DNA of 20,376 nt from Anaerolineaceae bacterium UBA5311 (lineage in GTDB: Bacteria; Chloroflexota; Anaerolineae; Anaerolineales; Anaerolineaceae): the NCBI GenBank assembly GCA_002411175.1, contig DHRN01000045.1, forward strand, positions 1 to 20,376. Reading direction: 5' to 3'. Positions 6,577-14,785 of this stretch are shown here, piece after piece. The notes under the pieces are model-generated. The model did not search any database. It was not told the DNA's origin and saw only the letters and a list, made by a program, of their open reading frames with translations. A program made the translations under genes and the position numbers. Positions within the stretch are counted from its first letter, which is position 1; every line of letters starts with the position of its first letter.

Positions 6577-8435
6577 GGGCAGCCCCAATAACCAAAACCA
6601 TCTGCAGGGCGATCTTCACCAAAGGCATCCAATATGCCGCACATGAAGCAGGACTCCCGGCAATCAGCCCTGGTGCGCCCCTGCTGGCTCCATTGATAAT
6701 CACGTTTAAGGAAATTCTTGCTTACGCCAATGTTGATGTGATCCCAGGGAAGGGTTTCTTCCAGGTCGCGCTCCCGATACGCATAAAAATCCGGGTCAAT
6801 CTCTGCTTCCGCGAAAGCGTTTCGCCAGATGTGCAGGTTATCGCGTTCTCCCCAGGCGTCAAACTTTGCGCCCCTTTGCCATGCATTGAAAACTACCTGG
6901 TTTAAACGCCTGTCACCTCGGGAAAGCCAGGATTCAAGCAAGGTGGAATCCGGAATGTTGTAAGACATTTTAATGCCTGCTTTGCGGGTTCCAGCCTTAA
7001 GATAATCCAATTTTTCCTGGATCGAGTCGGGGTTATGCACGGGCAGCCATTGACTAGGGGTGTGTGGCTTGGGAATCAATGAGGCGATACCAAGGTGAAT
7101 TTTGACACTCTTTCCGATCAGTTTACGTCCAATTTGCTGCACCTTAATGCCAGCCTGGAGAATCGCATCAACATCTTCCATGGTTTCAGTTGGCAGACCG
7201 ATCATGTAATAAAGCTTCAAGGACCGCCAGCCTTTTTCAAAGATTTTTGTGACCGTTTGGTAGAAATCATGATCATCCAGAGGTTTGTTGATGACAGCCC
7301 GCATGCGCTCGGTTGCCGCTTCGGGAGCAAGAGTAAAACCTCCTCCCGGCTTGAGTTCCTTCAATTCGTCCATCAAATCGAGTGAAAACGACTCGATGCG
7401 CAGCGAAGGCAGACTGAAAGCAAGCTTTTGCTCGTGAAAACAGTCATAAACCTGGCGAGTGAGGTCTAAAATCTCGGTGTGGTCTGAAGACGAAAGGGAG
7501 AGCAGCCCGACTTCTTCGTATCCGGTCGCATTGACTGCCTCCTGAATTGTGGGGATAATAACGCTTGCATCCCGCTGTCGGACCGGACGGTTAACCATGC
7601 CAGCATGGCAAAAACGGCAGCCCCTGGTGCAGCCGCGCATAATTTCGACAGACATTCGATCGTGCACAATTTCGACGTTGGGTACCAGGAATTTGGTCGG
7701 GTGAGGTGGCAAAACGGGGACGATCCGTTTGGTGATCTTTTGGGGAACGCCAGGTTGGTTCGTTTTTATTTCACTAATGAGCCCCTCGGGATGATAACTA
7801 ACCGAATAAAAGGAGGGTACATAAACCCCTTCAAGCTTTGCCAAAGCTAAATGGAGATCCAATCTGGGCAGTTTCGCCTGTCTCCATGAGCCGTAAACCC
7901 GGGAGATGTCAAGGATTACTTCCTCACCTTCTCCAATCACAAAGGCATCGAAGAAATCGCTGACCGGTTCGGGATTGAAACAGGCTTGCCCACCTGCAAT
8001 TACCAACGGATCTTCCGCTGTTCGTTCACTGGTGAACATGGGGATCTCAGCCAGGTCGAGGATGTTCAAGACATTGGTATAGATCGATTCGTAAGGCAGG
8101 GTGAAACCAAGTATGTCAAAGCCGGACAATGGTTTCTTTGATTCGAGTGAAAACAAGGGAATCCTGTGCTTGCGAAGCTCTTCCTCCATATCAACCCAGG
8201 GGGCAAAACTGCGCTCTGCCAGGATATTTTTTTCGGCATTCAAAATTTGATAGAGCATCGCCAGCCCAAGGTTTGTCTGACCGATATCGTAAATATCAGG
8301 GAAGATCAGACACCATTTTGTATCGACCGATCCCCAATCTTTGACGATCTGATTATGCTCACCGCCAACATATCTGCCTGGCTTTTCTACGTGATATAGT
8401 ATTTTTTCAATCAGGTCTCTTCTGGAACCTGTCAT
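6573..8435 (-). CDS. Radical SAM protein with N-terminal B12-binding-like domain (TIGR03960-like)
   Basis: The product is 620 residues. The N-terminal region (about 40-180; FPDIYDIGQTNLGL, GFDILGFTLPYE, VIAGGQACFNPEP, VIGEGEE) resembles the cobalamin-binding-like fold of B12-type radical SAM enzymes, but no DxHxxG cobalamin motif is seen. The radical SAM core starts near 255, with C269, C273 and C276 in CTRGCRFCHAG as the 4Fe-4S ligands. Later landmarks are GGGFTLAPEAATERMR and LKLYYMIGLPTE. The reaction is unproven for this family; its constant pairing with DUF2344 suggests an RNA or ribosome modification role, which is inference only. The ATG has a GAGGT upstream site inside the 9-nt gap after DUF503. 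The C-terminus contains a further Cys-rich segment (ESCFMCGILDAFGED...GYWGCP). Confidence 0.9.
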   Translation of the reverse strand: MTGSRRDLIEKILYHVEKPGRYVGGEHNQIVKDWGSVDTKWCLIFPDIYDIGQTNLGLAMLYQILNAEKNILAERSFAPWVDMEEELRKHRIPLFSLESKKPLSGFDILGFTLPYESIYTNVLNILDLAEIPMFTSERTAEDPLVIAGGQACFNPEPVSDFFDAFVIGEGEEVILDISRVYGSWRQAKLPRLDLHLALAKLEGVYVPSFYSVSYHPEGLISEIKTNQPGVPQKITKRIVPVLPPHPTKFLVPNVEIVHDRMSVEIMRGCTRGCRFCHAGMVNRPVRQRDASVIIPTIQEAVNATGYEEVGLLSLSSSDHTEILDLTRQVYDCFHEQKLAFSLPSLRIESFSLDLMDELKELKPGGGFTLAPEAATERMRAVINKPLDDHDFYQTVTKIFEKGWRSLKLYYMIGLPTETMEDVDAILQAGIKVQQIGRKLIGKSVKIHLGIASLIPKPHTPSQWLPVHNPDSIQEKLDYLKAGTRKAGIKMSYNIPDSTLLESWLSRGDRRLNQVVFNAWQRGAKFDAWGERDNLHIWRNAFAEAEIDPDFYAYRERDLEETLPWDHINIGVSKNFLKRDYQWSQQGRTRADCRESCFMCGILDAFGEDRPADGFGYWGCP

Positions 8436-8444
8436 GTTGTAACC

Positions 8445-8729
8445 TCAAAAATAAATTTCTTTATCAAACTCATATATATCCAGATCAGGAAACTCACCTT
8501 CGATGAGCTTTCTGATGTTTTCAAGTTCCTGGTTGAGCAAGCTTTCAGTTGCCCGCACCATCGTCACCTGCAGGTGGAGGAGTGTGTGCGAGTTGTGCAG
8601 ACCAGCTTCGATCACCGAGAGATTATACTTCTTCAGGCGGGCGAGTAAGCGGGATTTGATCGATCGTTTCTGTTTTAGGCTGTCAGAACAATCAATTTTT
8701 ATCTTCAGGTTGCAAAACGTATAGGGCAT
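8445..8729 (-). CDS. DUF503 family (YlxP-like) small protein
   Basis: From the ATG at 8729 the product is 94 residues. Family hallmarks are DCSDSLKQKRSIKSRLLARLKKYNLSVIEAG in the first half and SLLNQELENIRKLIEGEF in the second. DUF503 proteins are small alpha/beta proteins; in Firmicutes the YlxP gene sits between infB and rbfA and is thought to be ribosome-related. A longer frame begins at 8792 but would overlap the upstream gene by 62 nt and add non-conserved residues, so the ATG 1 nt after the FAA-hydrolase stop is preferred. It is 9 nt from the radical SAM gene. The molecular function is not settled. Confidence 0.8.
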   Translation of the reverse strand: MPYTFCNLKIKIDCSDSLKQKRSIKSRLLARLKKYNLSVIEAGLHNSHTLLHLQVTMVRATESLLNQELENIRKLIEGEFPDLDIYEFDKEIYF

Positions 8730-8730
8730 C

Positions 8731-9495
8731 TTAATCAGCCTGCACCACTGGGTTGACCAGCGTTCCCAACCCGTCAATGTGTACGTTGACAATATCCCCG
8801 GGCTTCAGGGGACCAACCCCGGAGGGGGTACCGGTCAGAATTACATCGCCGGGTTCGAGGGTCATGATCGAGCTGATGAAAATGACCAGCTGTTCAGGCT
8901 TGAAAACCATGTCCTTGGTTGAGCCCATCTGGCGCAGCGCGTTATTGACATGGCAGCTAATCAGGGCGTCGCTGGGGTCAAAATCGGTTTCGATCCAGGG
9001 ACCGAGCGGGCAAAAACTGTCAAAACCTTTAGCCCGCGTCCATTGTTGATCCTGTCTCTGTAAATCGCGGGCAGTAATGTCATTTGCGATGGTATAACCG
9101 AAAATCGCTTCATTAACTTGACCCGGATTCAAATCCCTGGTGCGTTTTCCAATCACAATCGCAAGTTCTGCCTCATGCTCCACGTGTTTGGACTGTCGGG
9201 GGAGAACGATTGGTTCGCCATTAGTAATCAAGGAGGAAGGCGGTTTCAGGAAAATAAGCGGATAAGCCGGCACTTCGGAATCCATTTCGCGGGCATGATC
9301 GCGATAGTTGCGACCCACAGCGATTATTTTGCCCGGCAGACAGGGCAGCAGCAGGGTGATGTCATCGAGCAAAAGAGTCGCTTCAAAACGGCGAAACTCT
9401 CCAAAGGGGTCTCCCTGGATTAACCCAATTTTTTCCTGGTGGATCCAACCATAATTAATTTCGTTATTGTTATCTTTAAATCGTACGATTTTCAT
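8731..9495 (-). CDS. Fumarylacetoacetate hydrolase (FAH) family protein
   Basis: The 254-residue product has the layout of FAH-family hydrolases, decarboxylases and isomerases acting on 2-oxo or beta-diketo acids. Visible features are GRNYRDHA at 61-68, EHEAELAIVIG with probable metal ligands E108 and E110, D139 in the IANDITARDLQ block, KGFDSFCPLGPW at 156-167, and the C-terminal LEPGDVILTGTPSGVG motif. A short N-terminal domain (1-50) precedes the catalytic fold, as in the HpcE/YcgM-like branch. The catalytic residues appear intact, but the substrate is not predictable and no aromatic-degradation genes are nearby. It is the first gene of the five-gene operon and has no ribosome site; a -10 element ends 10 nt before the ATG, suggesting a nearly leaderless mRNA. 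Confidence 0.9.
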   Translation of the reverse strand: MKIVRFKDNNNEINYGWIHQEKIGLIQGDPFGEFRRFEATLLLDDITLLLPCLPGKIIAVGRNYRDHAREMDSEVPAYPLIFLKPPSSLITNGEPIVLPRQSKHVEHEAELAIVIGKRTRDLNPGQVNEAIFGYTIANDITARDLQRQDQQWTRAKGFDSFCPLGPWIETDFDPSDALISCHVNNALRQMGSTKDMVFKPEQLVIFISSIMTLEPGDVILTGTPSGVGPLKPGDIVNVHIDGLGTLVNPVVQAD

Positions 9496-9504
9496 TTTTT
9501 ATCG

Positions 9505-9514
9505 TATAATACCA
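9505..9514. promoter_or_regulatory. Symmetric -10 element shared by tRNA-Val and the FAH operon
   Basis: The + strand reads TATAAT at 9505-9510, 11 nt before the tRNA-Val 5' end. The - strand reads TGG-TATTAT from 9514 to 9506, an extended -10, ending 10 nt before the FAH ATG at 9495. The core GTATAATAC (9504-9512) is an odd palindrome, so one site can serve both directions. No good -35 is visible on either side. Confidence 0.6.
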
Positions 9515-9521
9515 TTTCTGC

Positions 9522-9595
9522 GGGCGGATAGCTCAGTTGGTCAGAGCGCATCTTTTACACAGATGAGGTCGCAGGTTCGAGCCCTGTTCTGCCCA
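9522..9595 (+). tRNA. tRNA-Val (anticodon UAC)
   Basis: A full cloverleaf of 74 nt: acceptor GGGCGGA/TCTGCCC with one G-U pair, D-arm GCTC/GAGC, anticodon stem CATCT/AGATG around loop TTTACAC with anticodon TAC at 9556-9558, T-arm GCAGG/CCTGT around TTCGAGC, and discriminator A at 9595. The 3' CCA is not encoded. It reads valine codons GUA/GUG, possibly more. Confidence 0.95.
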
Positions 9596-9613
9596 TTTTA
9601 ATATATTTTGGTT

Positions 9614-10417
9614 TTATCCCCAAGGTTCAGTACCGCCCTCGGGGATTATTTGTTCATAGTCATGAATGTTGTCTGTCGAAAGATCTGTTTCCGGGCGGGT
9701 GCCGCGATCACAATAGGAGCGATATTCACACCAGTCACATCTGCGGATCTCAGCAGTTCTGTAGAACTCATCTGCCTGGAGTGAACAGATTTCGTCCATT
9801 TGTTGGACCAATGCTGTTTTGGCTTGCTGTAGATCCGATTCCCTGAAGCTAAGCTTAATCGGTTGGTCCGGATAGTTGGCTTCCCAATAAACCATGGATA
9901 TCGGCAGATATTTGTTAAGAGGCAGCCGGAATGCGATGACAACCGGGTAGACCTGGCTTTGAAACTGACTCTTTATTGTTTCAACTGAAGGCAGCTTGCG
10001 GGATGTTTTCCAGTCATAAATAATTATGTGCTGGTCAGTTTTGATTTGCAGCAAGTCGATTTGGGCGGTCAGAAGATGGCTGCCTGACCTGATGGTGAAC
10101 GATGTCTCCGGAAAAATTTCGCCTTCAAGACGGGAAAAACAACTTTGAAGGAAAGCACTGAGCCATTGGAGAATTCGGGGGTCGTTATCCTGTGAAGCCT
10201 GCCGGACCAGAGAGTCCTGGTCAAATCCGAGAAAATGTTGGTGGATGAGCTGGTGAAAAAAGGTGCCGGCGCGTAAATCCTGCTCGTGTTCAGGGGAATG
10301 GAGTTTCGCAGGCCAAACAAGACGCTTCACGAAGCGTAGGTAAAACCTACGTCGGCAATAAGCGAAGGTTTGCAGGTTGCTTTGACTAAAGAGAAAATTT
10401 TCAGGTACTTCGCTCAT
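9614..10417 (-). CDS. PD-(D/E)XK nuclease with four-cysteine Fe-S site (Cas4/AddB-nuclease-like)
   Basis: This 267-residue stand-alone nuclease resembles the C-terminal domain of AddB and Cas4. It opens with the typical LFSQSNLQTFAYCRRRFYLRFV segment. C21, C227, C230 and C236 have the one-plus-three spacing of the 4Fe-4S staple seen in AddB, AdnB and Cas4. Likely catalytic parts are H55 in GTFFHQLIHQ, D121 in AQIDLL, D135 and K137 in YDWKTSR, and a QSQVYPVV motif at 154-161. Its start lies 17 nt inside the helicase gene, making it the third gene of an overlapping trio, so it probably supplies the nuclease activity that the two helicase-like partners lack. No cas genes are nearby. Only the detailed role is uncertain. 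Confidence 0.85.
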   Translation of the reverse strand: MSEVPENFLFSQSNLQTFAYCRRRFYLRFVKRLVWPAKLHSPEHEQDLRAGTFFHQLIHQHFLGFDQDSLVRQASQDNDPRILQWLSAFLQSCFSRLEGEIFPETSFTIRSGSHLLTAQIDLLQIKTDQHIIIYDWKTSRKLPSVETIKSQFQSQVYPVVIAFRLPLNKYLPISMVYWEANYPDQPIKLSFRESDLQQAKTALVQQMDEICSLQADEFYRTAEIRRCDWCEYRSYCDRGTRPETDLSTDNIHDYEQIIPEGGTEPWG

Positions 10418-12683
10418 CCCCGATCATCCTTTTATTCAAAATTTGCACCGGCAGGGCAGCCTTGAGGTTTTTCATCCTGCCTGTGTTCCAGCTGATCGTC
10501 AGCGATTTACGAGCCCGTGTCAGACCGACGTAAAACAGGCGAAGACGATCACGGACAATATCGTCACGAGCGGTTTGCTTGTCATATTGGCGGAGCATCA
10601 TACCTCCATTTTTTTCGGTCTTCAGGGCATCCAGATCGTATAGCAATTCTGCTTCAAGGTTACGCTTCCCTTCGATAAACCATTTTTCACCGGTATAAAC
10701 ATCTCCCGCATCACCGGATGGATAATCGTAGTTGTTGGCAGAAGTCAGAAAGACCTTATCCCATTCCAACCCCTTGGATTTATGCATAGTGGCGATAACA
10801 ACCTGACCCTTGTACAATTCCGGATTAAATCCATCGTTTTTCGGGCTGAAAGTACCGAAGGCGCGGTCGTTTTTCGAAATATCAATAAGCTGCTGCAGGA
10901 GATCCAACACAGACCAGTGTGGGTTATTTTGACTGAGCGTGTTGATTAAGCCGGATAATTTGTGTATTAGAGCAATTTCCGAGCTTTGCAGGACGAGGTC
11001 CTGGGCAATTACCAGGATCAGCTGGTCAAGAGGCAGGATGGCAGCACGGTGCCAACGAACAACCGCCTGGCGGTAGGTATGCAGTAATTCAAGCTGAGTG
11101 TCACTTAATTCTTCACCATTGAATGCCTGTTTCCATTCATAATCCGGAGGATAAAGGTACACTTCGGTGAATTTCAATGCCTTGATCAGTGAGCTGGTTG
11201 CTTTGATTACTTCTTTAGCACCAGGATCAGAAGTGGTAAATCCTTTCCGCACGGGGTCGTGGTCAGATTCGGTCAGATGGCGGTAAAAGACTTCAAAGCT
11301 CGTTCCCAGGTGACCGGCGTGGGTTGGGTCGAGGACTGATTTCAAAATCAACGAAATCGCTCCAGCCGAATTGCGAGTTTCTTCAGGCACCTTCATGAGG
11401 GCATCACTCACCGGCACTTTGTGGGCTTTGAGGTGATTGATAATCTCAGATGCCCGTTTGTTCACAAAAGTCAGTACTGCGATTGTGCTTTCAGGATTGA
11501 GCTCAAGCCATTCCTTGACCCGTTTAGTGATGAAAATCAGCTCCTGTTCAGCTGTCATTGCTTCTGCAGCAATTTCAATGTTGCCAGGCAGGCTGGGAGG
11601 ATTCGCTTGCGGATCATGCGGACTTGTGGGTTGGATGAACGGTTGACTCAACGCATCACGAACAGAGAAATTGGGATGTTCGGATTCCACCCATTCGATC
11701 ATGGAGTTTGCCAAATTGATGATCGAGCGCGCCGAGCGCCCGCTTACTGGCAGGTCGATAGAACGGACATGCTCTCGAGCGATAAACTGTTTCAGCAGGT
11801 TTGGATCAGCCGTGGTAAAACTTTCATAGATCGCCTGGTTTGGGTCGCCGACACGAACCCAGTTTCCATTTTTGCCGACGATCTTCTCGAGAATGGACTG
11901 CTGAAGTTTACTGGAATCCTGGGCTTCATCTTCGAGAACATAGAGCCAACGGCGCTGTAATTGGTTGCAGAGGTTAACATCTGAATCAAGGCATTCATTC
12001 GCGTAGCGAATCAAATCGTCAAAGTCAATCGCGCCACGATAATTGAGAGCAGCCTGGTAACCCTTGTAAATCTCCAGGCAGATGTTAAGTAGTGGATTTG
12101 AATGTGAGTCGGACAGCCAGTCCTGCAATTGAACGAGGCTGATCTGCTCGTCTTTGACGGTTTTAATCCAGTTGGTAGCAAGGTTTTGCAGAAGACCGGG
12201 CATTTCTTTACGATAGATATCAGCTTGTTTCTTCTCATTGAAATCTTCACTGATCAGGTTAAAGAGGTAATCGTAATGCGCCTCCATCGCTACCGCGACA
12301 AGATCTTTGAGGATATCGTTGGTTTCAGCTTCGTCGATGATGTTAAAATCCCTTGACAAACCAACCAATTCTGGCCTTTCCCTGATGATGTCGTTGGCAA
12401 GTCCATGCAGCGTGCGCACACGATAACCAAATCCTTCAAGCAAGCCACTTGCATGCAGCTTTTCACCGATCCTGGTTGAAAAGTTGTCTGCCGCCGAATT
12501 TGAAAATGTGACCACAAGGATTTCCTGTTCAGGCTCCATGGAAGCGGAAAGAATGAGCTTGACCGCCAGGTGCGAGAGTGTGAAAGTTTTTCCACTCCCG
12601 GGCACAGCGGAGATGCCCATCAGCCCCTTTTGATACTCGAGAACCTTTTTCTGGGAAGGACGCAGGCTGTAATCAGCTGCCAT
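10401..12683 (-). CDS. UvrD/AddA-like superfamily 1 helicase without nuclease domain
   Basis: The 760-residue product has intact SF1A helicase motifs: Q-motif and Walker A SAVPGSGKTFTL around 25-36, motif Ia VVTFSNSAADN at 57-67, DEAQD at 252-256, motif III VGDPNQAIYESF at 278-289, an SGRSARSIINLAN motif IV region near 314-326, motif V IATMHKSKGLEWDKVF at 630-645 and motif VI LFYVGLTRARKSL at 716-728. It should be an active 3'-5' translocating ATPase. AddA proteins are usually about 1200 residues with a C-terminal nuclease domain; this one stops shortly after motif VI, so it has none. It overlaps the AddB-like gene upstream by 11 nt and the nuclease gene downstream by 17 nt. A plain UvrD/PcrA-like helicase is the alternative, but the operon favours an AddA-like role. 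Confidence 0.9.
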   Translation of the reverse strand: MAADYSLRPSQKKVLEYQKGLMGISAVPGSGKTFTLSHLAVKLILSASMEPEQEILVVTFSNSAADNFSTRIGEKLHASGLLEGFGYRVRTLHGLANDIIRERPELVGLSRDFNIIDEAETNDILKDLVAVAMEAHYDYLFNLISEDFNEKKQADIYRKEMPGLLQNLATNWIKTVKDEQISLVQLQDWLSDSHSNPLLNICLEIYKGYQAALNYRGAIDFDDLIRYANECLDSDVNLCNQLQRRWLYVLEDEAQDSSKLQQSILEKIVGKNGNWVRVGDPNQAIYESFTTADPNLLKQFIAREHVRSIDLPVSGRSARSIINLANSMIEWVESEHPNFSVRDALSQPFIQPTSPHDPQANPPSLPGNIEIAAEAMTAEQELIFITKRVKEWLELNPESTIAVLTFVNKRASEIINHLKAHKVPVSDALMKVPEETRNSAGAISLILKSVLDPTHAGHLGTSFEVFYRHLTESDHDPVRKGFTTSDPGAKEVIKATSSLIKALKFTEVYLYPPDYEWKQAFNGEELSDTQLELLHTYRQAVVRWHRAAILPLDQLILVIAQDLVLQSSEIALIHKLSGLINTLSQNNPHWSVLDLLQQLIDISKNDRAFGTFSPKNDGFNPELYKGQVVIATMHKSKGLEWDKVFLTSANNYDYPSGDAGDVYTGEKWFIEGKRNLEAELLYDLDALKTEKNGGMMLRQYDKQTARDDIVRDRLRLFYVGLTRARKSLTISWNTGRMKNLKAALPVQILNKRMIGDERST

Positions 12684-14775
12684 GGTTTACCTGCCTGGAT
12701 TTTCGAAGAAGGTTCTGGAAGAGGGTAAGCAATTCTCCGCGCTCTTCGATCCCCGATTCGTTATATACAGAAGAAAACACAAATATCTGTTCGCGACAAC
12801 GGGCGATCAATCCACTGACAACTTTCTCAATGTTCGACAGGTTGTAATCTTGTTCCTCCTCGGCAGACCACTGCCTGCCAATGCTCCAGTTTCTGCTCAG
12901 TACGATCGGGTGTGTGAGAGGCTGCTCGAGGCGTTCATACCAACCTTTACTGCCGATATTCAACCAGAATTGGTAGTCGACCGGCTCGTTTCTCATTAAG
13001 AAACTGGTAACCGGCGCAAGCAAGACGGCATCCGGATCGCGAGGCTGCCATTCCGACAGGTACATGCCCGGAATGAGCCCGGATTCAAGGGCGTCGACGA
13101 AAGCTCTGCCGAGCTCACTTTGGGAAGAAAACTGGCTTGGACGGAGAGCCTGGTGGAACTTTCGATAAGATTCCATGAGGATTGCCGTGCTTGTGCCAGC
13201 CTGCGTGTCAGAGTGGAAGCCGTAACCAGGTTGGGAAAGCAGTTCGCCAAAAAGGCGGCTAAAGAAGTTGTCAAGCGGTTCATCTTCGTCGATATCTTCG
13301 AGCCAATGTTTAAGTTGGAAATATTGCCCTGCCAGATTGGCAGGGATGCGTTCGTTCGGTTCGGCAATATCACCCAGTGTCGTAATCCTGATTCTCTCCT
13401 TTTCAAAACCACCGAGGATAACATGAGCTCTGATGAGATCAAGGTCCTTTATCGCCAGGCTGAGTGAACTTGCCACAGAGTGGAAATCGCAGGTCAGCTG
13501 CCAGGATGGGTGTGCCAGTTTGGCGAAAGTGATCAGGGTTTTTGAAACCGCGTTTTGAGCCAGGGGAACAGAAGGGTTTTGGATTGAAATTTTAATTCCT
13601 CTTTCTGCAAGCCCATTCTCCAATGAAAATTGCAGACTGTCCGAAATAAACGGAGACACAACCACTATGCGCGATGGATCAACTCCCCTCTTGCCCACCA
13701 GCTTGTCAACACTCGCTATCAGCGCTTCCAGCAAGTCGGGGAAGAAGCGGATTCTATCAGTTGGAAAAACCAATGTTTCCCTGATAACATCAGGATCCGG
13801 CTCACAATATTGGAGGTTGAAGAGACATTCGCGCAGCGCTATCAGGGCTGCAGAGCTCACATACGAATCATGGAATTCAAATTGCTTAGCGGAACTGTCG
13901 GCGAAACGCAACGCGGAGGTCGGGTCTGCGCCTAAAAAGCTGCGAAAGCCGGCTTTTTCATCCATAATTACCAGGCTGCTCTCAAAACCTGGCAGCCAGT
14001 CGAGCAGGCAGTCGTGCACGTAAGGTGGGTCTTCTTCACTGTTATCGTAAATTAAATGCCTGTACTGGTTTTGGAAGTATTTTTGGAAAGTTGGATTGGT
14101 CCATAAGACCTTCGTGAACAGCTCAACCTGGAGAGAATAGTCGACGAGGCTTCCATCGAGGCACAGCTGCCGAAACTTAGCGACAGCCTCCTGCACATCA
14201 AAGAAGACATTTTGACGGACAGGGTCGCCAATCCAGGCGGAGGAGAGACGGGAACCGATTTCTGTATACGGGAAACCCACGAGCGAAGACTTGTTAAGGT
14301 TATCAAGAAGCTGACTGCATAAACGATAGAGGGGCAGGCTAACTGTGTTGAACTTGCCCTGGTCGAGCATCGGGCTGACAATCTGAGCCATGTAATACTG
14401 GCTGGTTTCAAGCGTCAGAAAACGTGGTTTCTCAAAAGGATGTTTAAAAATGGACGCATTCACCATTAAGGGCCAGAAGAGGTCGACCATGCGCCTGACC
14501 AGGCTGCTCATCGTCTGCACACTGACCTGGTCGGTCGCACCAGTTCTTAGTTGATTCAGGAAATTCAGATAGGGTGCAGCGAGACTGCGCTGGGGAACTA
14601 AAACCAGTGTTGGCTCAGAGATGCCGCCCGGATTGGACGAGATTATATTGCTCAAACGTCGGATAGCAGCAGTGGTTTTCCCTGTGGATGCAGGACCCTT
14701 CAGGAAGACCGAGTTATTTTGCTCAAAATCAGCTATTGCTTCCTGGTTAGGATCGGCGATGAATATTGGTTCCAT
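12673..14775 (-). CDS. AddB-like inactivated helicase subunit
   Basis: The product is 700 residues from the ATG at 14775. Walker A is intact (GPASTGKTT, 27-35), so ATP binding is likely. Where UvrD proteins have DEAQD, this one has LIYDNSEED (241-249), losing the catalytic glutamate; the motif III region reads VIMDEKAGFRSFLGADP (269-285), keeping the GADP end but losing the GD..Q pattern; and the motif VI region reads GLIARCREQIFVFSS near the C-terminus. It therefore looks like a catalytically dead SF1 fold, as in AddB, where the dead helicase module recognises Chi. Unlike AddB it carries no nuclease domain. No ribosome site precedes the ATG, and a TATAAT ends 10 nt before it. It overlaps the helicase gene by 11 nt. 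A longer frame to 14835 would run through the promoter and is rejected. Confidence 0.65.
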   Translation of the reverse strand: MEPIFIADPNQEAIADFEQNNSVFLKGPASTGKTTAAIRRLSNIISSNPGGISEPTLVLVPQRSLAAPYLNFLNQLRTGATDQVSVQTMSSLVRRMVDLFWPLMVNASIFKHPFEKPRFLTLETSQYYMAQIVSPMLDQGKFNTVSLPLYRLCSQLLDNLNKSSLVGFPYTEIGSRLSSAWIGDPVRQNVFFDVQEAVAKFRQLCLDGSLVDYSLQVELFTKVLWTNPTFQKYFQNQYRHLIYDNSEEDPPYVHDCLLDWLPGFESSLVIMDEKAGFRSFLGADPTSALRFADSSAKQFEFHDSYVSSAALIALRECLFNLQYCEPDPDVIRETLVFPTDRIRFFPDLLEALIASVDKLVGKRGVDPSRIVVVSPFISDSLQFSLENGLAERGIKISIQNPSVPLAQNAVSKTLITFAKLAHPSWQLTCDFHSVASSLSLAIKDLDLIRAHVILGGFEKERIRITTLGDIAEPNERIPANLAGQYFQLKHWLEDIDEDEPLDNFFSRLFGELLSQPGYGFHSDTQAGTSTAILMESYRKFHQALRPSQFSSQSELGRAFVDALESGLIPGMYLSEWQPRDPDAVLLAPVTSFLMRNEPVDYQFWLNIGSKGWYERLEQPLTHPIVLSRNWSIGRQWSAEEEQDYNLSNIEKVVSGLIARCREQIFVFSSVYNESGIEERGELLTLFQNLLRKSRQVNHGS

Positions 14776-14785
14776 ATATAGCGAA

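Noticed and set aside
8730..8792. Longer N-terminus for the DUF503 protein
   Set aside because: It would overlap the FAH-family gene by 62 nt and adds residues not typical of the family.
9614..10417. Stand-alone Cas4 of a CRISPR system
   Set aside because: The cysteine pattern fits Cas4, but there is no CRISPR array or other cas gene, and the gene overlaps a helicase operon, which fits an AddB-type nuclease better.
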